Shown: one piece after another, positions 53,901-62,736 of the stretch
Numbering within the stretch: position 1 is the first letter of the stretch
Layout: each line of letters starts with the position of its first letter
Assembly: GCF_016920785.2 (NCBI RefSeq)
Contig: NW_024609846.1
Location: forward strand, 104,336,831 to 104,400,830
From: Ixodes scapularis
Lineage: Eukaryota > Arthropoda > Arachnida > Ixodida > Ixodidae
Length of the DNA stretch: 64,000 nt
Direction: 5' to 3'
Program-made: the position numbers and the translations under genes
The notes under the pieces: generated by a model
The model's database searches: none
What the model was told of the DNA's origin: nothing
What the model saw: the letters and a program-made list of their open reading frames with translations, nothing else

Positions 53901-56900
53901 AAAAGCAAAAATCGGCGGAGCTAGTGCTTCTTAACATAAAGGATAAAATAGTTGAAAATATTGAGAACAAATTATTTACTCTTGGTCTCTTCTTAGATTT
54001 AAGTAAAGCTTTTGATACTGTGCAGCACAATATTTTACTTAGAAAGCTTGAAATTTACGGTGTGCGCGGAGTAGCTCTAAAATTAATTGAAACGTATCTT
54101 GCAGATCGTTACCAATATGTACTAATAAACGGCGAATCGTCAAATAGACTTAAAATACAGCATGGTGTTCCTCAGGGGTCAATTTTAGGTCCACTTCTTT
54201 TTATTGTATATGTTAATAATATAACGACTATATCCGGTTCCCCCGACCTTAAAATGTATGCACACGATACCAACGTATTCTTTTCTGGAGTGACGAAAAG
54301 ATGCCTAGAAAGTGCTGCAAATGTCTACCTATTGAAGCTATCTAATTGGTTACAAACAAATTGTTTAAAACTAAATATAAACAAAACTAAGTATATTATT
54401 TTTAAACCAATAAATGAACTGGACTGCAGCCCCATAAGCTTAAAATTTGAAGACACTGTGCTTGAGCAAGTGTCGGAACAAACATTTCTCGGTGTATGGT
54501 TTACCGAGGACCTTTCATGGAACACTCACGTGAATAAACTCAAAGGTGAATTATTTCATGTTACGGGAAGTATGTATAAAATACGAAACTTGCTGCCGAC
54601 TTGGCTAATACAGACGTTGTATTATTCTTTGTTCTACTCTAAAATCAGTTACGACGTCTTAGTTTGGGGACGACGATCAATTCGAACTATGTCAAACTTA
54701 TCACCTTGCAGAAGAGGATTCTTCGCATGTGAGAAAATTATAAAGGAGGTATTAGAAACATAAGAACACAACCACTATTCATCAAATATAATATGCTTCA
54801 GGCAGACCAAATATACTATTTTAAGCTCTTACAATGGATTCACAAATATAGAATATACTCCACACCAAAATCGAGTTTGGGTCCGTACCAACTACGAGAC
54901 CCAAAGCGAAGGATGCCTTCAATAAGAACCAATTATGGCCGCACTGCTTTGTCATATCAGATAACTAAGATGCTAAACAGAACAGACATGACTATAGATT
55001 ATAATAAAACATTTTATGCCTTCAAGAAACAGTGCCGAAGCTTTCTCGTGGGCAGTGGTATCATCTTCTCAGTTGTGTAATATGTAGGCTATTTCTATTA
55101 TGTACTTATATTTGACTAAAAATGTGGCTCTTGACATATATTAGATCATTCTTCATTGCCATACTAAATGGCGGCCATCAGTCCTATTTTATGCTGTGTC
55201 CTTCTCACTTTTTTGGGGTAATTTTTTTTTAATGTTTATGTTAGTGATACGATGCTTCTGTGTCATACGACGTTACATTTGTTATATGCTTCGAATCATG
55301 CTTGTTGTGTAACATGTGTTTGCTGGTTGTTTGATTGTGCCGTTTTATTTTTTTTTTTCACAATTCACAATGTTGGATGTTAAAATACCTGATTTATTGT
55401 GCCTTTTTTAATTTTACTGAGTATACCTTTTGCTGATTAATTATATTCATTGTACTGTTTACTGTTGAACTGTTGGGGGGCAGAGACTCTGTCAGGCTTC
55501 TCGCCTTTATCTCTGCCCCCTGGGCGGAAAAAACCCGCCAAACAAATAAAGAAAAAAAAAATCACGCATGTACAGTTGGTTTTGAATATACCTAAAAGAA
55601 ATTGTTTGAGATGATAGTAGACTGAAGAAGTTTGTTAAAAGTATTTGTAGAAACATGCCATAGTTACGTTGACACATCATGATACCCGCTCCTTAGTTAT
55701 TTTTAGTAATAAAAGTGTGCTGGACTCGACCCATTTATACCGATGTCAGTAATAAGACATATATTGTTTAGTTTAAATTAGGTTGAATAGGCGCGAGCGC
55801 ATAGTCCTGTGATTACACGTACAGTGTCCAAGTGCAAAGGGCGCAGAACAGGGTATCGATGATTTTTTTCCGCAAGTCATCGGAGACTTGACCCTTCTGG
55901 ATGGACACCATATTGTTCCGGAGATGCACCGGGAACTCCGGCAGTTCAAATCCTCCTGGGTCGACCCTAGCGGGCTGAGGTACGAGTGATTGGGTCGGGG
56001 CAGGAACCAGCCGTCCGGGATGATTATCTCTAGCACTGCAAAGAACAACTATTTCAGACAAAGAATATATATAAATTCCTCCAGGTTTTTGTTTTTTAAT
56101 TGTAACCGAATCAAAAAAAGTTCTTTAGTCTTCGTAAAATTAATGCCTCGATAATTTCTGTCACTACAAATAAACCTTTAGTTGACAGGGAATGTGTTTG
56201 AATGTATAGAGAATTCCAGAGAAAGGTGAGCAACTCAAAGTTGCAGTAATCTGTCCTAGATAGTTTTTGACGCACACTCTAAATTTGCTAAACTATCAGT
56301 GGATTGAATATGACTGACTCCTTAATCTGGTACAAAACAAAGATATAACAAAGCAGAAAAAAAAGCCGTTGTGCAACTCCTGCCCAAGGATGTTGACAGA
56401 GACATTCCATATAGTCATCCTGTCGTAGTTCCGCTGAAACATATTATTTATTTACTTTGGGTTGCATAATTACATACACCAAATAGCTTCCCGCAAAAAA
56501 ATATATTTAAAAAGAAATTTAGTGCGTAGAGCACAAAAAGATCGCATGTGTTCGGTCCCCATCACCACCAATAGTTTCAATATAAGAAAGAAAAAAGGGC
56601 CAACGAGGAGACCAAAATGACCTTTCCTCCTTAAAAAATGGGATCCGCGTTTGATTGCAAGGTTTCGGAACATCAGCCGAGTCCTACACCACACAGGGCA
56701 TCTTTTGTATCAGAAAGTGCATAAGAGCCTCTTTATCTGCTAGGTTTATTTCATATATTGTAAGAGCTAGTAGTGGTGTGCTTGACCGAAAAGCAAACGG
56801 TTTTTATAGTGCAATTCACTGCAATTTAGATCAAATGTGTAATATTTCTTGGTCGCTTTCACATGCTGGAATTTGAAAGAGTAGTTTGGTTTATCTCTCA

Positions 56901-57537
56901 GGGTTTAGAAAAGACCCTCACTACCCTTTTTGTCCGCAATAGGTACCTAAAGTGACGATCATGATATAAAACACTCACAGATGGTTGTTATGCAAGGAAC
57001 CCTGGTCATCTGCTAGTGCCAAATCAATGTGGTTTGGGGAGGGAACATCTAACGCTTCCGTAAATCGCAATTGTTTTCAAGCATTTGGAGTCTATGTTAA
57101 ATTGTAGACAGCACTCACATTTTAGGAGCTTTGATTATAATCGGTCTCTTGAACCAAGCGGACAATCAGCGACGCTATATCATAGTTCCCAGGAGTGCTA
57201 TTGTGCGTAGAAGCAAAAAGGACGTTTCTTTTTGTACCTTAAATTTCGCAGAATCTGAGCTTGGCCTTGAGTAGTTAAAATAAAAGTGATCGTTAAATGC
57301 ACTTGCGAGGGGAATTACACAATGCCGAGCGCACATGCTCATATTTCCATAGCCGGTTGTGTGGACCGAAATGTGTGCGACAATCAATGAATTTGAATTA
57401 AAATGCAATACGAACTCGATTGGCTCCTCCTGTAGAATGTCCTCACCTACAAGGGAGTTTACAGTCAGGTTCAAAATGTCGTTTGCTTCCACGCTTCCCT
57501 CCACGTTGACAAACAAACCTACATCCTTATATTTGAC
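44997..57537 (-). CDS. SAMD3-like family gene, dispersed exons, possibly decayed
   Basis: In transcript order I see exons 57537-57447 (VKYKDVGLFVNVEG, PB1-like start), 57048-56979, 56035-55823 (FELPEFPVHLRNNM...RKKIIDTL), 48521-48437 (YPHQVYEEAAKALVKRYP), about 47860-47658 (LRYKRKNVRRRLPPVNVEV), 47446-47231 (MDRSFEEMQQW...VVSDIVERFPVL), 47021-46901, 46613-46555 (VDLLPRLVKKKSSSFIKKL) and 45265-44997 (MAMHWAFDIEYR...KNTLVVLERAMG). Together they follow the order of the large sterile-alpha-motif-domain-3-like family. Acceptors at 57538, 56036 and 45266 and donors GTGAGT (48436) and GTAAGT (46900) are good. The split codon CT/G across 55823/48521 fits exactly. Problems: no AG at the expected acceptor near 47860, and phase mismatches before 47446 and 45265. 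Either small exons are missed or the gene is a pseudogene. Confidence 0.55.
45980..46007. repeat. Poly-C tract
   Basis: About 26 C with one G near the start, in an intron of the SAMD3-like gene. Confidence 0.9.
48522..49028. other. Intronic; unassigned minus-strand ORF
   Basis: A minus-strand ORF starting at 49219 and ending at 48599 covers this stretch. Its part beyond the THAP exon reads RVAGEFNHCSKTICHKSF, which resembles transposase C-terminal sequence only vaguely. No splice or domain evidence supports it. Confidence 0.3.
49029..49340 (+). CDS. THAP zinc-finger domain exon, interrupted by 47 bp
   Basis: ATG 49029 opens MPRSCFAVNCTERYKKSS, giving the C-x4-C pair. It continues GVSFHKFPAD, the invariant Trp in HRRWIISVD, and C-x2-H in RLCGKHL, all hallmarks of the C2CH THAP DNA-binding domain. 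The frame then shifts: the closing PDFVPTVL box (the AVPTIF-type signature) is one frame over. Removing 49207-49253, which begins GTGCGG and ends TTATGTGCAG, restores a THAP domain of normal size (about 77 residues). That piece could be a very short intron or a small insertion. No transposase follows; a palindromic element begins about 50 bp downstream. Probably the first exon of a P-element/THAP family gene, opposite in strand to the host gene intron it lies in. Confidence 0.7.
49207..49253 (+). other. 47-nt candidate mini-intron or insertion in the THAP exon
   Basis: GT...AG bounded, pyrimidine-containing 3' half (TCTCCGTCCC, TTGCTTATGTGCAG). 47 nt is 2 modulo 3, exactly what is needed to reconnect the two reading frames of the THAP domain. 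Very short for an intron in an animal with long introns. Confidence 0.5.
49396..50082. mobile_element. CGTTAC-rich element containing a giant palindrome
   Basis: Outer ends CGGCGTTACCG and CGGCAACGCCG are inverted with one mismatch. The right part (49640-50080) is rich in GTAACG/CGTTAC and TTACTT motifs, a known pattern of some DNA-transposon ends. The left part holds the palindrome at 49460-49640. No protein. Boundaries are uncertain because no target duplication is visible. Confidence 0.5.
49460..49640. repeat. 89-bp-arm near-perfect palindrome, 3-nt spacer
   Basis: Left arm 49460-49548 and right arm 49552-49640 are complementary with about three mismatches; the centre is ACGTCTCT-AAT-AGAGACGT. 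The outermost pair is TTAACCATTCTG/CAGAATGGTTAA. Confidence 0.95.
50196..50507 (-). CDS. First exon of an uncharacterised tick-type gene family (MPDYLSSLP)
   Basis: ATG at 50507 opens MPDYLSSLPEHERQRYRNKL, continuing ...GVAYEDPYAVNKACW...STAHVVVYLVFSPSQFTADT and VQAYKCLEAYDYFLLV. I recognise this as the N-terminal exon of a large uncharacterised family seen many times in tick genomes, whose later exons usually carry a SWIM-type zinc finger and a YqaJ-like nuclease domain. Those later exons are not visible here, so the gene is truncated, or its other exons have been lost. A splice donor near residue 83 (TTGTTG/GTTTCC) is possible, in which case the last 20 residues are intronic. It lies on the same strand as, and inside an intron of, the SAMD3-like gene. 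Confidence 0.6.
50508..51057. other. No recognised gene
   Basis: A-rich with AAAGAAAG blocks near 50940-51000; no credible ORF. Confidence 0.4.
51463..52157 (+). pseudogene. LINE ORF1 protein, coiled coil plus FP-type domain
   Basis: From ATG 51463 the fourth codon is TAA, after which the frame stays open (alternative ATG 51517). A frameshift of one base occurs in the A-run at 51849-51858. Conceptual domains: a basic/acidic heptad region (KNEIKELRKEVQNVSKKNEE), then SNNLEIKGVPE, DSEIDVCHRVP, NIIVRFVRRSERDAVL and IYVNEHLTGANKK, the conserved blocks of the ORF1p domain found in many arthropod LINEs (often annotated as FP25-like). It would bind LINE RNA and chaperone it. No zinc knuckles. Confidence 0.75.
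52199..55080 (+). pseudogene. LINE ORF2: AP endonuclease and reverse transcriptase, frameshifted
   Basis: 52199-53140 is the endonuclease: IALTETWL with the catalytic Glu, LALYRPPSG, ILGDINID, RYLDVCITN and ISDHLPIF. A frameshift at the A-run near 53128 leads into the linker and RT fingers (IIRNLKNDVAAGIDEMKTIP, NNYRPISVLPVF). Further frameshifts lie at T-runs near 53812 and 53852. RT palm: FLDLSKAFDTVQHNIL, HGVPQGSILGPLLF, and MYAHDTNVFF, where the second Asp of the YADD box is His (54263-54265), abolishing catalysis. A frameshift near 54690 and a TGA at 54730-54732 precede the C-terminal segment ending at 55080. The His change is not explicable as homopolymer error. Confidence 0.88.
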
Positions 57538-57860
57538 CTGAAACAATAAAAGACGTGTTATAACCCTTTTCCAGAAAAAGACTCAACGGTTTTTGCAGAA
57601 CTTTTGAACATTTAAAAACTTCGTGCTGCAGGCTATTTGAAGTTTAAGATTTACAAACGGAGCACATCTTAGTCCTCTTTATACCAGGGAATGCTTCCGC
57701 TCCCCAACCTTAAATACTGGGACTATACAGAGGGATGTAAACACAACCTTCATATGCTTATATCAAGTTTCTAAGCACATATACAATTCCAGATTAAACT
57801 TCGGTTTCACACAGTGCTTCTAATATAAAAAAGCAAGCATTTAGAAACCATTTTTTATGG

Positions 57861-58166
57861 CTATGTGTTTAAGACCTCCTCTCCCTTGCCCTTTACGTTC
57901 CCGTCTGTCTCCATCATATCATGTAGCTGTAAGTCTGTCTCCTCAAAAAGTTTTGAATCGTTTAATGAATTTCGTACCTGCCTCTCGTTGTCGCATACAA
58001 AACCACGCAGGTCAGCGCCAAAGCCAACATTGGTGTGACGTCCCGTTGCGGGTGCATTTCGTATGAAAACGGGGCGGAAATAATAATTTTTGCTCTGGCT
58101 CGTGGCTGATATCAGCTCCGTCCCGTTGTCATATGGAATGTCGTACAAAACGGCTGCGTCATACAC
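57861..58166 (-). CDS. Candidate exon(s) next to the SAMD3-like gene
   Basis: A minus-strand open frame reads SKNYYFRPVFIRNAPATGRH and on through VGFGADLRGFVCDNERQ to a possible donor AG/GTACGA near 57980. It could be an upstream exon of the same gene or an unrelated fragment. The foldback MITE at 58165-58474 abuts its 5' end. Confidence 0.3.
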   Translation of the reverse strand: MYDAAVLYDIPYDNGTELISATSQSKNYYFRPVFIRNAPATGRHTNVGFGADLRGFVCDNERQVRNSLNDSKLFEETDLQLHDMMETDGNVKGKGEEVLNT

Positions 58167-58474
58167 TCTAAGAAATGCCTGAGCGTCTACTTACCCGCAA
58201 AGCACTCAAAGAGCCAATCTCTGCGATATAGGGAATCAGCGCAGCGAATGAAGAGACGGAACATCTGTTCAGACCTAAAAATGAAATCTACAATGTGGCA
58301 TTACGCAATGCAAAGCGTCGTACCTGCATTGCGTAATGCCACAGCGCAGACTTAATTTTGGGGTCTGAACAGATGTTCCGCCTCATCATTCGCTGAGCTG
58401 ATTTCGTAGATCGCTGAGATTGGCTCTTAGAGTGTTCTGCGGGTAAGTAGACGCGCAGGCCTTTCTTAAGAGTC
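58165..58474. mobile_element. Foldback MITE with ~150-bp arms, 12-nt loop
   Basis: Left arm 58165-58312 and right arm 58325-58474 pair nearly throughout at about 85-90%. Perfect blocks include CGTCTACTTACCCGC, AGAGCCAATCTC, CGGAACATCTGTTCAGACC and TGGCATTACGCAATGCA. The outer ends are ACTCTAAGAAA and TTTCTTAAGAGT. Confidence 0.9.
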
Positions 58475-59230
58475 TACGTATGGAAAGCTCTTGGGCTGAT
58501 ATTCGTAGTAATGTATGCGTGCACATCGGGATTGAGTGCTGAATTAAGAGATGGATATCTCGGAACACAGCCTGTCTTGAAATACGGCCGGCTTCAAGTT
58601 ACCAATATAAATTTAGACCATAATTACACAAATCCAAAAATGCATTAATAATTTTTTGTCAATTAGGAAATTAACGGCTATGATTAAACTTGCACATAGT
58701 ATCCACCAAATAGCATAATAGCCTATAGCTGCGAAAACGCATTTTCCGCGTCTGTCCTCAATTTTTTTTTATCCGTAAAATTTAATTTTAAACATCCTCA
58801 ATAGTACTCCATGGAGCTGGAACGGGACCATCGTTATGTTTTCGAGAAGACGGCAGAAGGAACGGCATTCCTTTTTTTTTTATATTGTCTTTCTATACCT
58901 TTGCAAGATTACCGAAATCTAATAAACATCTCGGCTTTTTTTATTTTTTTTTATTTTAACTTTTAACTTCAAGATGGTCGAAACCAAAGAATTAGAACAT
59001 TTGTGATCGTGGCGACACGACACGTAGTTATGTGTTGATATTTCTCACTTGCTCGCTTTATTTTGTCTACAGATTATCCGGCACAATATTTCGTTAAAAT
59101 ACGGTAAAGTAACGTTATAGTAACGACGCGTTTTATATCTTTAAGAAAAATAACGGGAACGCGTTTCTTTGAACCACGCGATGTAGTAACGGGAGTTCAT
59201 TCCAAGATAGAGAATAACTGAGGTACCTTT
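58475..59230. other. No recognised gene
   Basis: AT-rich, T-runs at 58760, 58870 and 58940. 59090-59160 has some GTAACG/TAACG motifs. Confidence 0.45.
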
Positions 59231-59495
59231 CGTGTATGTTTTGAAGGAACGTGTACAACACTGCCGGGGAGTCCTCGCTCTTCGCCAAAAATTGTTGATT
59301 GGGTTGTGCGGGGGACGGAACAGTCGCGTCACTTCCCTTGGGACTGTTCAAAAAGCAAGCTGTCCCCAAAACGTGCTCCAAATCGAGTTCCTCTTGGATT
59401 TCTTCTGATAATTGTGAAGTGACTGTCGTCGACCGTTGTTTCGATTTGCTGTGGGATTTCAGATGTTGCACAAATAGATCCGAATAACGTGGCAT
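59231..59495 (-). CDS. Candidate 5' exon (MPRYSDLFVQHL...)
   Basis: ATG at 59495 opens an 88-codon frame of normal protein composition (MPRYSDLFVQHLKSHSKSKQ ... SEEIQEELDLEHVLG ... LYTFLQNIHER), ending at a good donor AAAG/GTACCTC near 59230. Being upstream on the same strand, it could be the first exon of the SAMD3-like gene, but nothing in it matches that family as I know it. Confidence 0.4.
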
Positions 59496-59586
59496 CGTGT
59501 GTGTTACTGTACTGCTCGACTTTTAATCGCTGAATTTCGTGTGCAATGTCTGTCCTACACATACACAAATGCATTCTCGTTGTTTT

Positions 59587-59600
59587 CTCGTTTTTTTTTG

Positions 59601-59631
<31 letters not shown>

Positions 59632-59632
59632 T
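59587..59632. repeat. (TG)n and poly-T
   Basis: TTTTTTTTTGTGTGTGTGTGTG followed by about 18 T. Confidence 0.9.
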
Positions 59633-60042
59633 GCGCACAGGATATAATATTAGTTGATCGACACGGCTGAGAGGGTGAAGACTAAAAAAATTATGAAACG
59701 AATATTCCTGTCTTCTCCGTTTTGTCGCGCCCAGCAAAATAGCTTACAGTTGCTCGTTTCATTCCCGAAGATATCACAACGCTTTGCGAATGACCTCGCT
59801 AAAGTATATGCGCCATAAAACACGTGACAGTGAAGCAAATAACAGTGTCTGAAATTGCGCCTACGTAGAATGCAGCTATATTCCCTGTTTAAAGAGCTCA
59901 GAAACGATATCGGGTTGGAATGCTCACGACTTTGCAGAGGCGCACTGGTCCTAGTCTGGCCCAAGGGTACTCGCAAAGACCGTCACTGATTAAGAAACCT
60001 CTTTGTCGCTGTGAGATTGCGACGATACAAGGGGGCAATTCC

Positions 60043-60383
60043 TTTAAGTCTCGCCTTCACAAAACTTGATGACGCATAATGGGGGAATCGAAACCACCCT
60101 CCTGACGACATTCGAGCGCGGCTCATGAATTGGACACGAGAACTGCGTGAGCAACTCAAGTCCGGCTGGTAGCGAATAATGCCTCGGCACGCATTGTGCC
60201 CAGGCATTGTGTTCATCACGTGGTTGGACACAATGCTCGTGTCCAACCACTGCGGTGATGAGATTAGCCGAACTCTAAACAATGCGTGGAGCTCAGAGCG
60301 CGTTTTCAACTTTGCCGACGCCATCGCGTGGGTATGATTAACGTTGGCGGCATAGGATATATGCACCAGGCTGTAACATACAG
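60043..60383 (-). repeat. Dispersed ~280-340-bp repeat, copy 2 (inverted)
   Basis: Reverse complement of the repeat at 33785-34066, carrying additional CGTGGTTGGACACAATGCTC/GTGTCCAACCACTG inverted sequence near 60218-60265. A minus-strand 169-codon ORF (59983-60492) reads through it; because the same repeat in the other copy is not open, I do not call it a gene. Confidence 0.75.
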
Positions 60384-60547
60384 AAGTCTGCATACCTTGG
60401 GCATTGGCCAGGCCCACTGGCGTGGCACCAATGAAATCAGACCGGTTGCTGCAGTGATACTGAACGGTCATGTTTAGGCTCATCTGATACATGGCGCAGC
60501 CGACTTCGAATGCCGAGGGTTCACGCGGACCCGACTCCAGCGGAACC

Positions 60548-60776
60548 TAAAGCCCCTTGATAATAGCGTTTTTTTACAAGTACCGCCAACCATTGTTGTG
60601 GAAGCGCTCGAGACACGTGCCATGAGCGGGTGCTCCGCCGCCATTCGCTTCCAAGGCCCGTTCATTTCAGTGCTGCGCCGCCATTTGCTTCCAAGGGCCG
60701 CTCGAGACATGGGCCTCGTGCACTCGCGCATTTGACGCTACTTGCATGACGAGCGCAAACACATCGAGGGGCTTTA
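60548..60776 (-). mobile_element. hAT-type MITE, 229 bp, perfect 8-bp TSD (copy 2)
   Basis: Same family as 34473-34700, inverted. TIRs TAAAGCCCCTTGAT and ATCGAGGGGCTTTA. Target duplication GCGGAACC at 60540-60547 and 60777-60784. It is inserted about 45 bp upstream of the Gag pseudogene start, presumably in that retrotransposon's leader. Confidence 0.9.
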
Positions 60777-60820
60777 GCGGAACCGACCCCAGCGGAAACG
60801 ATTCCCGCCCCGGATGGAGG

Positions 60821-61543
60821 ATGGACAGCCTGAAGCCGCCAGCGGAGCTACGTCTTACAGGGAACCTTGAAGAGAACTGGCGAAGATTTAAACAGAGGCT
60901 GGACATTTACTTGAAGGCCACCGGATATGCCTTTAAGCCCGATGACGAAAAAGCAGCACTGTTCCTGCGCGTCGTTAGAGGGGAGGCACTGGATATCTAT
61001 AACACCTTCGTTTTTGCCGAAGACGAAGGAAGAGATGCGTACGAAACGCTAGGGAGGAAATTCGAGGATTACTGTATCCCAAGAAAGAATGAGACGTTCG
61101 AGAGGTATGTCTTACGGACAAGGCAACAAAACCAAGGTGAGCCGTTTGAGAAATTTCTGCGGGACGTGAAAACTAAAGCGCAATCATGCAATTTCGGAGC
61201 GCTGAATGATTCAATGATAAGAGATCAAATCGTCTACGGAATTCTGGACAAGAAGCTTCGTGCAAGACATCTATGGGAAGTCGACTTGTCATTAGAGCAA
61301 ACAGTACAGATGTGCAAAACAGCAGAAGTGGCCAAGCACCAAGACAGGACTTGGGAAGGGAACAAGAAAACGGCGACCATGGACTCAACGCAAAAAACGA
61401 AGTTGCGATAGTCGTCATCATGATTCAAATGTACGCGCTGAAATTTGACGCACGCGATCTGATTCTGTCCTGCTTTTGGCAAGGTATGCCTGAGGCGCGG
61501 AAAAAGGAACCACTTTGACGTTTGCTGCCATTTGAAACCAGCT
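60821..61543 (+). pseudogene. Ty3/gypsy-like Gag with decayed zinc knuckles
   Basis: From the ATG at 60821 (MDSLKPPAEL) the frame is open to 61411. It reads ENWRRFKQRLDIYLKATG, KAALFLRVVRGEALDIYNTF, FEDYCIPRKNETFERYVLRT, KFLRDVKTKAQSCNFGAL and MIRDQIVYGILDKKLRARHL: the capsid-type Gag of gypsy-like elements. In the same frame, TAG at 61409 and three TGAs precede CPAFGKVCLRRGKRNHFDVC (about 61466-61525), the nucleocapsid zinc knuckles with one Cys changed to Arg. TGA codons in place of CGA suggest CpG decay. No protease or RT follows. The ATG at 60746 inside the MITE is not the original start. Confidence 0.8.
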
Positions 61544-61918
61544 TCGCAGACTCAACGAAATTGTTGTATCCACCAGTAACAAGGAACAAGTGAAGATCAA
61601 GACATGGATTGCACGCGCCAGGGCAGAAGACAGCTAGGAACGGTTGAGCCGCGAGCTCTTCGATGCTTGTAGCCTTATAGGATTGCCTGGCGTCCATTCT
61701 TCACAACAAAGAACTCTTCTGATATCTCCATGCCATTGAGCTTTAGTCGTGCTGACTTATGACGAAAACTTCAACCAGATAATCTAAGTGCACGTAGCAG
61801 AGCGCGTTGAAAACTACAAAATACGCAGAAAGAATAAAACACATAAAGGACGAACACAGAGACACACAGTTCTTTCAATGAGCAACGGACGTTTATGAAA
61901 TGCTCATGTCACTACGAC

Positions 61919-62490
61919 CGTGAACTTCAAATAATTGAAAGAAAGAGAACGAAAAATTGAACGAAAATAAAGAAACCGAAAATGCTCAAACTTAAAATAA
62001 AACTAAATTGCTCAAAAATTTTAAAATACCAAATTAAAACGATAGGACATTTATGGAAATCAACCCCTGAATAAAGGGAAAAGGAAGAAGAAAAGAAAGG
62101 AAATTAGCCCTTGAAACAATGTGTCTGAGCCTTCTCTGGTGTTATCGTCAAAAGAGCTGGAGTTCCTCGCGCCAGAGTTATCGAAAAGCCAGATTTGATC
62201 ACTGATTAACTTTTTCTTTGTTTTCCTTTCTTTTCTTCTTCCTTTTCCCCGTTTTCAGGGGCTAATTCCCTTTCTTTTCTTCTTCCTTTTCCCTTTATTC
62301 AAGGGGTTGATTTTCTTTTTTCTTCTTCCTTTTTCCCCCTTTATTTAGGGGGTAATTTTCATAAATGTCCTATCGTTTTAATTTGGTATTTTAAAATTTT
62401 TGAGCAATTTAGTTTTATTTTAAATTTGAGCATTTTCGTTTTCTTTATTTTCGTTTAATTTTTCGTTCCCTTTCTTTCAAACCTTTAAAG
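61919..62490. repeat. Large inverted repeat with CTTCTTCC-type minisatellite
   Basis: Left arm about 61919-62119 and right arm about 62222-62490 are complementary at high identity (GAACGAAAAATTGAACGAAA, GAAAATGCTCAAA, AATTGCTCAAAAATTTTAAA, ATACCAAATTAAAACGATAG). The right arm contains three tandem copies of a roughly 50-bp unit TTTCTTTTCTTCTTCCTTTT...AGGGG, the left only one. It lies 3' of the Penelope-like ORF and may be its terminal repeat in inverted form. Confidence 0.8.
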
Positions 62491-62736
62491 TTTGTATATA
62501 TATTTGACAGCTTGAACCAGGGGAAGATATAGAGAAATTGAGACAGGAGAGAATAGACAGCTGACTACCAACGATTATTTAGTGGGAACTTCTTTTTCCT
62601 TGCGTGTTTTCAGACACCAACAAAAATTATTACATATTAAAACCTATTATACTAATATAATAATGCATGTGTATGTTTACAAAATTTTCACATTACCTAA
62701 ACCTAAACTAATATTTTAAATTCACCCGCCACAAGC
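62491..62736. other. 3' flank of the Penelope-like ORF
   Basis: AT-rich, non-coding; presumably the element's 3' UTR. Confidence 0.5.

Larger units (their letters stand above)
51058..55560 (+). mobile_element. Nearly full-length non-LTR retrotransposon (Jockey/CR1/L2-like group), dead
   Basis: Order: 5' region with a duplicated 57-bp segment (51075-51131 and 51284-51340, one or two differences), ORF1 51463-52157, ORF2 52199-55080, 3' UTR with an 11-bp perfect hairpin (GGGGGCAGAGA at 55476 and its complement ending 55520), then AAATAAAG and an A-rich tail at 55545-55560. It lies in an intron of the SAMD3-like gene, antisense to it. Disablements are few and concentrated in homopolymers, implying fairly recent insertion or partly assembly error. 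The 5' boundary is approximate and I could not identify target-site duplications. Confidence 0.85.

Noticed and set aside
59983..60492. 169-codon minus-strand ORF
   Set aside because: Lies in a dispersed repeat whose other copy (33785-34066) is not open in that frame.
60480..60731. Minus-strand ORF MRECTRPMSRAALGSKWRRS, also at 34518
   Set aside because: Both copies are translations of the same hAT MITE in opposite orientation.
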